64,000 bases of DNA from a candidate division KSB1 bacterium (GTDB lineage Bacteria > Zhuqueibacterota > Zhuqueibacteria > Zhuqueibacterales > Zhuqueibacteraceae): contig JAPDPX010000008.1 in the NCBI GenBank assembly GCA_034506255.1, positions 328,952-392,951 of the forward strand, in the 5' to 3' direction. The stretch's first letter is position 1. Each line of letters starts with the position of its first letter. Shown piece by piece: positions 58,518 through 64,000 of the stretch. Both the position numbers and the translations under genes were made by a program. Under the pieces are notes generated by a model, which did no database searches, had not been told where the DNA came from, and saw only the letters and a program-made list of their open reading frames with translations.

Positions 58518-59414
58518 TTGAGGAAACCAAACGACCGGCCACTGCGCCGGATTCTGGCACTGCTGCTGCGCGGGCTCGGCCTGCTGCCAACCATGCTGGC
58601 CGGGCTGCTCTCCCATTTGGCCTTGCTGATCAACTGGCTGCGGCTGCGCTATGTCGAGTATGTGCCGCGACCGACGGACATCTTTCTGGTCACCTATCCG
58701 CGCTCCGGCACCACCTGGCTGCAGATGATGCTCTATCAGCTCACCACGGACGGCGACATGAATATTCCGCACATCGCGCAATGCATTCCGTGGTTCGAGC
58801 GCCTGGGGCAGACCGGCAAAAACGTGGAAGCCCTGCCTGCACCGCGCATTTTCAAAACCCATCTCTTCTGGCGCCATTTGTGGTGGACAATCCCCCGGGG
58901 CGCCGGCAGGTACATTTATCTGGTGCGCGACGGCCGCGACGTCGCCGTCTCCTACTATCATTTTTACAAGTCGCATCTGCATTTTCACGGCGACTTTTCC
59001 GCGTTTTTCGACTTGTTCCTGCGCGGCCGGGTGCAATATGGCTCCTGGTTCAAACACGTTGCCGGCTGGGCAACCCAGAAACACCAGCCCAACGTGCTCT
59101 GGCTGCGATATGAAGATCTGCTCGCCGATTTGGAGGGCAACCTGCGCAGGATTGCCGACTTTTGCGGTTTGACCATCGCCCCGGAAAGATGGCCGGGGAT
59201 CCTCGAACGCTGCAGCTTTGCCTTCATGAAGCAGCACGAAATCAAATTCGATCACGCGGTGGAGCTGCTGTGGGAGAATGGCATGATGCCGGGCAGTTTC
59301 CTTCGCAAGGGACAGAAAATGGCCTGGAAAGACCTGTTGACGCCCGCGCAGCAGGCGGCATTTGAAAAGAAATATAAGAAACATGCCGATCATTTTACCT
59401 TGCAACCGGCCTGA
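58518..59414 (+). CDS. PAPS-dependent sulfotransferase (PF00685 type)
   Basis: The 298-residue protein has the 5'-phosphosulfate loop TYPRSGTTW at 59-67 and the 3'-phosphate site YLVRDGRDVAVSYYHF near 133-148. The C-terminal FLRKGQKMAWKDLLTPAQ segment matches the RKGxxGxWKxxFT motif of cytosolic sulfotransferases. Such enzymes transfer sulfate from PAPS to a hydroxyl or amine of a small molecule. The first 40 residues are strongly hydrophobic and basic (RRILALLLRGLGLLPTMLAG) and might anchor it in the membrane. The frame begins after a stop at 58467; a TTG at 58518 with GAGG upstream was chosen, and the first ATG is at 58593. It lies between two NRPS genes and very likely sulfates the lipopeptide. 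Confidence 0.9.
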   Translation: MRKPNDRPLRRILALLLRGLGLLPTMLAGLLSHLALLINWLRLRYVEYVPRPTDIFLVTYPRSGTTWLQMMLYQLTTDGDMNIPHIAQCIPWFERLGQTGKNVEALPAPRIFKTHLFWRHLWWTIPRGAGRYIYLVRDGRDVAVSYYHFYKSHLHFHGDFSAFFDLFLRGRVQYGSWFKHVAGWATQKHQPNVLWLRYEDLLADLEGNLRRIADFCGLTIAPERWPGILERCSFAFMKQHEIKFDHAVELLWENGMMPGSFLRKGQKMAWKDLLTPAQQAAFEKKYKKHADHFTLQPA

Positions 59415-59479
59415 GCCGGTCACCGGCAGTGGGATTCGAGTGGCAAGCTTTTTAATTTGCAAAAATCAGCGACCCCCTC

Positions 59480-62400
59480 ATGAGCAAGCTGGATCTTGAA
59501 GCCGTTTATCCTCTCTCCCCGATGCAGCACGGCATGCTGTTTCACAGCCTGTATGCGCCGGAGAGCGGGGTGTACATCGAACAGTTGAGTTGCACCCTGC
59601 TCGGCGATCTGCACCCCACCGCCTTCGTGCAGGCGTGGCAACAGGTGATGGATCGCCAGCCGGTTTTGCGCACCGCCTTTGCCTGGAAAAGCACGGAAAA
59701 GCCGATGCAAGTCGTGCATCGCCGCCTGCCCGTGCCCTTCACCCAGCTTGACTGGCGCGACCTGCCGGCCGCGCAACAAAGCGCGCAGTTCGAAGCTTTT
59801 TTGCAGGCCGATCGCGGCCGCGGGTTCGATCTCGCCCGCGCGCCCCTGATGCGCCTCACGCTGCTGCGCCTCGACACCGAAGTCTACAAACTGGTGTGGA
59901 CGCACCACCATCTCCTGTTCGACGGCTGGTCGATGCCGATTCTTTTCAAAGAGGTGCTCACTTTTTACGAGGCGCTGCGAAGCGGTCGCACCGCCATCTT
60001 GCCACCGGCGCGGCCCTTTCGTGACTACATCACCTGGCTCAATCAACAGGATTTGTCCGCGGCCGGGAAATTCTGGCGTCACACCCTGCAGGGCTTCACC
60101 GCGCCCACCCCGCTGGTGGTGGATCGTGCCCGCCCGACCGCTGCCATGAACGGGGAGAGCGACTATCGCAAGGAGAGCTTGTTGCTGTCCGACGAGCTTT
60201 CCCGGCAACTGCAGGCGCTCGCCCGGCAGCATCAGCTCACGCTGAACACTCTGCTGCAGGCCGCGTGGGCGCTGGTGTTGCATCGTTACAGCGGTGAAGC
60301 CGACATCGTCTTCGGCACGACGGTTTCCGGCCGGCCGACAGAGATCGCCGGCGTGGAAAACATGGTGGGGCTCTTCATCAATACCCTGCCGCTGCGCGTG
60401 CGACTGGCTTCCGATCCCCCGGTGCTGGCGCTGCTCGGGCAGATTCAACATCACGCCGCGGAAATGCGGCAATTCGAATACAGCCCGCTGGTGCAGGTGC
60501 AAAGCTGGAGCGAGGTGCCGGCCGGCACCCCGCTGTTCGACAGTATTTTGGTCTTCGAAAATTATCCCGCCGACACCGCGCTCGCCCGCCGGCGCGAAGA
60601 CGGCGGCCTGGCGATTCAGGACATCCGTTCCTTCGAGCGCACCAACTACCCGCTCACCTTTGTCTCCGGTCCGCGGCGGCCGATGGCACTGGAGCTTGCC
60701 TATGACGCACGCCGCTTCGACCGCGACACGATTCAGCGCCTGCTGGGGCATGTGCAGATGCTGCTGCACGGCATGGCTGCCGATCCGCGGCAACCAATCT
60801 CCCGCCTGCCGCTGCTCACGCCACCGGAAACGCATCGTCTGCTGATCGAATGGAACGACACCGCGGCAGACAGTCGCATTGACCAATGCATTCACCAATG
60901 GTTCGAATGCGAAGTCGAAAAACATCCCGGGGCGGTGGCGGTGGAATTCGAGGGGGCGCGGCTGACGTATCGTGAGCTCAACCAGCGCGCCAATCAGCTC
61001 GCCCGCCATTTGCGCCAGCTCGGTGTCGGCCCCGAAACGTTGGTGGCCTTGTGCTTCGAGCGTTCGCTGGAGATGGTAATCGCCATGCTCGGCATTCTCA
61101 AAGCCGGTGGCGCCTTCGTGCCCATCGATCCCAACTATCCGGCCGAACGGGTGAAGTTCATGCTGGCGGATGCCCGGCCGGCGGTGTTGCTGACGCAAAA
61201 ACATCTGGCGGAAAAGCTGCCGGCCACCACAGCGCAGGTGATTGGCCTCGAGGCAGAATGGGAAAAGATCGCCCGGCAGCCGGCAACGAATTTGAGCAAT
61301 GCCACCCATCCCGGGAATTTGGCCTATGTGATCTACACCTCCGGTTCCACCGGCCGGCCCAAAGGGGTGTTGTTGCACCATCGCGGTTTGCACAATTTGG
61401 TGCAGGCCCAAATCCGGGATTGGGGATTCGATGAAAAGAGCCGGGTGTTGCAATTTGCCTCGCTCAGCTTCGATGCCGCAGTTTCGGAAATTTTTTGCGC
61501 TTTGTTGAGCGGCGGTCTGCTCTATGTGACCCGGCAGGAGACGTTGATGTCACTCACCGATTTGCATCGCTGCCTGCAGGAGCAACATCTCAGCGCGGTC
61601 ACGCTGCCGCCCTCGGTGCTGGCAATGCTGTCCCATGAGAATCTCCCGGCTCTTCGCACGGTGATTTCCGCGGGCGAACCCTGCACCTGGGAGCTTGCCG
61701 CACGCTGGTCCGCCGGCCGGCAGTTGTTCAATGCCTATGGTCCCACCGAGGGCACCATTGCCGCCTGCTGGCAACTGGTCGAGGGCCGGGAAGCAGACCG
61801 CGACACCGTGCCGATCGGCCGGCCCTTTGCCAATGTCCAGCTTTATGTGCTGGATGCCCGCTTGCGGCCGGTGCCCATCGGCGTGCCGGGCGAGCTGCAC
61901 ATCGGCGGCGCCGGAGTGGCGCGCGGCTATCTCAATCGTCCGGATTTGACGGCGGAGAAATTCATTCCCCATCCCTTCAGCCGGGAGCTGGGCGCGCGAC
62001 TCTACAAATCCGGCGATCTCGCGCGCTGGCGGCCCGACGGCCGGCTCGAATTTCTCGGCCGCCTCGATCAGCAGGTGAAAGTGCGCGGCTTCCGCATTGA
62101 GCCGGGCGAAATCGAGGCGTGTTTGAAGCAACATCCGGCGGTGCGCGAGGCGGTGGTGGTGGCGCGCGCAGAGGCTCCCAATGAGCGCCAGTTGGTGGCT
62201 TATCTCGTGCCGCAGGCCGGCCATGCCCTCCATCCCGGCGAGCTGCAGAATTTCCTGCAAACCCATCTGCCCGGCTATATGGTGCCCGCGGCTTTTGTGG
62301 CACTGGAGAGCATGCCGCTGCTGCCCAACGGCAAGATCGACCGCCGCCGTCTGCCGGCGCCGGAGGGAAGCCGTCTGGTCTCGGACAAGGAATTTCTCGC

Positions 62401-64000
62401 GCCGCGCACCGTCACGGAGGAATTGCTGGCGACGCTGTGGCAAAGCCTGCTGCGTGTGCCGCGCGTGGGCGGGCATGACAGTTTCTTCGAACTCGGCGGC
62501 CACTCGCTGCTGGCCACGCAACTGGTCTCCCGCATCCGCGAGGCCTTTCATGTCGAATTGCCGATTCGACGGCTCTTCGAGTTGCGCACTCTTGCCGCGC
62601 TCGCTGTGGAAATCGACCGCTTGCGCAACGACGCAGCGGCCACCGTCGCGGCTCCGCCTTTGCAACCGGTTGCGCGCAGTGGCGAGCTGCCGCTCTCCTT
62701 CGCGCAACAGCGGCTGTGGTTTTTGGATCAGCTCCAACCCGGTGCCGCGTTCTACAACATTCCCGTGGCGCTGCGTCTGCATGGCCGGCTCGACACGGCG
62801 GCGCTGGAGAAAAGCCTGCAGCGGGTCATTGCGCGTCACGAATCTTTGCGCACCACGTTTGCCAGCCGCGATGGCCGGCCGGTGCAGGTGATTGCACCGA
62901 CGCTGCAGTTCCGTCTGCCCTTGATCGCTTTGGAAAATTGGCCGGAAAGCGCGCGCGCCGCGGAGGTGCTGCGCCTGTCGCGGGAAGAGGCGCTGCAACC
63001 CTTCGATCTCGTTCACGGTCCGCTGCTGCGCGCCCGCCTGCTGCGCCTTGCCGCCGAAGAGCATGTGCTGCTGCTCACCCTGCATCACATCATCGCCGAC
63101 GGCTGGTCGATGGGCGTGCTGGTGCGGGAGGTCGCGCAGACTTACACCGCCGCACTCGCCGGCAAAGAACCCGGCCTGCCCGAACTGCCGATTCAGTATG
63201 CCGACTACGCCGCGTGGCAGCGGCAGTGGCTCAGCGGTGAAGTTTTACAAAAGCAACTGGCCTTCTGGAAGGAACAGTTGGCCGGACACACCGAAGTTTT
63301 GGAACTGCCCACCGACCGGCCGCGGCCCCCGCTGCAAACTTTCCACGGTGCCGTCGAAAAGGTGACGTTCGCGCCGGAGCTGCTGCACAGCCTGCAGACA
63401 CTCAGTCAGCGCGAGGGCGTGACGCTGTTCATGACCCTGCTGGCGGCGTTTCAGACTTTGCTGCACCGCTACACCGGCCAGCCGGACATTCTCGTCGGCT
63501 CGCCGATCGCCAACCGCACCCGCGCCGAAACCGAAAATCTCATCGGCTTCTTCGTCAACACGCTGGTGCTGCGCGCCGACTTCTCCGGCAATCCCACCTT
63601 CCGCGAATTGCTGCGGCAGGTGCGCGAGCGCTGCCTCGGCGCTTATGCCCATCAGGATTTGCCCTTCGAGAAACTGGTGGAGGAGCTGCAGCCGGTGCGC
63701 GACCTCAGCCGCTCCCCGCTGTTTCAGGTCGCCTTCATCCTGCAAAATGCGCCGATGCAAAAGCTCGAACTGCCCGGCCTCACGCTCAGCCCCCTGGAGA
63801 CAGCAGCAACGACGGCGAAGTATGATCTCACGCTCACCATGGCCGAGGGTCAGGACGGCCTGCATGCCTGGGCGGAGTACAACACCGATCTCTTCAATGC
63901 CGAAACCATCACCCGCCTGCTCGGCCATTTCGAGACGCTGCTGCAGGGCATTGCCCGCGAGGCTGAGCAGCGCGTTTCGTATCTGCCGCTGCTGCCTGCG
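59480..64000 (+). CDS. NRPS, C(DCL)-A-PCP-C..., 5' part, open at the right edge
   Basis: The reading frame from the ATG at 59480 is open through 1507 codons to the end of the window. It starts directly with a condensation domain of the type that follows epimerases (YPLSPMQHGMLFHSLY; HHLLFDGW, H144), without the docking helix of the earlier NRPSs. The A domain (about 470-960; YTSGSTGRPKG) has code DASTIAAIAK, close to the first A domain of the previous protein. PCP has S1009 (GGHSLL). A second, LCL-like C domain (SFAQQRLWFLDQL; HHIIADGW, H1203) is nearly complete when the window ends; an A-PCP should follow. No clear ribosome site precedes the ATG. The product release domain (TE or reductase) has not appeared yet. 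Confidence 0.95.
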   Translation, partial: MSKLDLEAVYPLSPMQHGMLFHSLYAPESGVYIEQLSCTLLGDLHPTAFVQAWQQVMDRQPVLRTAFAWKSTEKPMQVVHRRLPVPFTQLDWRDLPAAQQSAQFEAFLQADRGRGFDLARAPLMRLTLLRLDTEVYKLVWTHHHLLFDGWSMPILFKEVLTFYEALRSGRTAILPPARPFRDYITWLNQQDLSAAGKFWRHTLQGFTAPTPLVVDRARPTAAMNGESDYRKESLLLSDELSRQLQALARQHQLTLNTLLQAAWALVLHRYSGEADIVFGTTVSGRPTEIAGVENMVGLFINTLPLRVRLASDPPVLALLGQIQHHAAEMRQFEYSPLVQVQSWSEVPAGTPLFDSILVFENYPADTALARRREDGGLAIQDIRSFERTNYPLTFVSGPRRPMALELAYDARRFDRDTIQRLLGHVQMLLHGMAADPRQPISRLPLLTPPETHRLLIEWNDTAADSRIDQCIHQWFECEVEKHPGAVAVEFEGARLTYRELNQRANQLARHLRQLGVGPETLVALCFERSLEMVIAMLGILKAGGAFVPIDPNYPAERVKFMLADARPAVLLTQKHLAEKLPATTAQVIGLEAEWEKIARQPATNLSNATHPGNLAYVIYTSGSTGRPKGVLLHHRGLHNLVQAQIRDWGFDEKSRVLQFASLSFDAAVSEIFCALLSGGLLYVTRQETLMSLTDLHRCLQEQHLSAVTLPPSVLAMLSHENLPALRTVISAGEPCTWELAARWSAGRQLFNAYGPTEGTIAACWQLVEGREADRDTVPIGRPFANVQLYVLDARLRPVPIGVPGELHIGGAGVARGYLNRPDLTAEKFIPHPFSRELGARLYKSGDLARWRPDGRLEFLGRLDQQVKVRGFRIEPGEIEACLKQHPAVREAVVVARAEAPNERQLVAYLVPQAGHALHPGELQNFLQTHLPGYMVPAAFVALESMPLLPNGKIDRRRLPAPEGSRLVSDKEFLAPRTVTEELLATLWQSLLRVPRVGGHDSFFELGGHSLLATQLVSRIREAFHVELPIRRLFELRTLAALAVEIDRLRNDAAATVAAPPLQPVARSGELPLSFAQQRLWFLDQLQPGAAFYNIPVALRLHGRLDTAALEKSLQRVIARHESLRTTFASRDGRPVQVIAPTLQFRLPLIALENWPESARAAEVLRLSREEALQPFDLVHGPLLRARLLRLAAEEHVLLLTLHHIIADGWSMGVLVREVAQTYTAALAGKEPGLPELPIQYADYAAWQRQWLSGEVLQKQLAFWKEQLAGHTEVLELPTDRPRPPLQTFHGAVEKVTFAPELLHSLQTLSQREGVTLFMTLLAAFQTLLHRYTGQPDILVGSPIANRTRAETENLIGFFVNTLVLRADFSGNPTFRELLRQVRERCLGAYAHQDLPFEKLVEELQPVRDLSRSPLFQVAFILQNAPMQKLELPGLTLSPLETAATTAKYDLTLTMAEGQDGLHAWAEYNTDLFNAETITRLLGHFETLLQGIAREAEQRVSYLPLLPA

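Noticed and set aside
58466..59113. Plus-strand frame starting at an ATG at 58466
   Set aside because: It is in another frame from the sulfotransferase motifs and has no recognisable fold.
58248..64000. Terminal thioesterase or reductase domain of the assembly line
   Set aside because: None is present before the right edge; the last protein is still in a condensation domain when the window ends.

Overview
The window is GC-rich bacterial chromosome with three functional blocks separated by one tRNA gene and a 2.2 kb gene-poor gap. There is no taxonomic marker beyond the initiator tRNA. A Wzz/flippase/O-antigen-ligase type polysaccharide locus, PEGA-domain Ser/Thr kinases, FHA/FG-GAP proteins and families of short intergenic palindromes point to a Gram-negative or FCB-like lineage (a Calditrichota/KSB1-type genome would fit), but this is a weak inference.

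Block 1 (1-12852, all minus strand) is an exopolysaccharide or O-antigen-like locus. Read in the direction of transcription it encodes a multi-membrane-span GT39-like glycosyltransferase, a degenerate sigma-54-type AAA+ protein, a Wzz/BY-kinase co-polymerase, an O-antigen ligase/polymerase-like protein, a GT4 glycosyltransferase, a Wzx-like flippase, two more GT4 enzymes and the start of a polysaccharide deacetylase cut by the window edge. Two ATGA stop/start overlaps and gaps of about 10 bases show tight coupling in the middle of the operon.

Block 2 (13111-23850) holds one plus-strand secreted beta-propeller protein that converges on a four-gene minus-strand signalling operon. The operon encodes a transmembrane Ser/Thr kinase with a PEGA-repeat ectodomain, a protein with two FHA domains joined through the membrane to an FG-GAP-type propeller, a membrane-anchored PP2C phosphatase with a PEGA-like C-terminus, and a TPR protein ending in a probable pseudokinase. 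Writer, reader, eraser and probable pseudo-enzyme lie in one run with gaps of 22-51 bases. An initiator tRNA-fMet with promoter and terminator follows, then about 2.2 kb without a credible gene that contains a perfect 42-base palindrome and an orphan promoter.

Block 3 (26833-64000, plus strand, open at the right edge) is a hybrid PKS-NRPS cluster for a lipopeptide. A fatty acyl-AMP ligase plus ACP loads the lipid. A fully reducing PKS module extends it. A C-A-PCP module adds an amino acid, and a KS-AT-KR-T module extends that to a beta-hydroxy-gamma-amino (statine-like) unit. A free-standing methyltransferase follows, then C-A-PCP, then C-A-PCP-sulfotransferase-C-A-PCP-E, a second free sulfotransferase, and C-A-PCP-C with the rest outside the window. 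One adenylation domain has a glutamine-type code and is followed by an epimerase and a DCL-like condensation domain, so D-Gln is predicted. A sulfotransferase domain built into the NRPS, plus a second sulfotransferase gene, suggests a sulfated product. The gaps between synthetase genes carry two families of short palindromic repeats.
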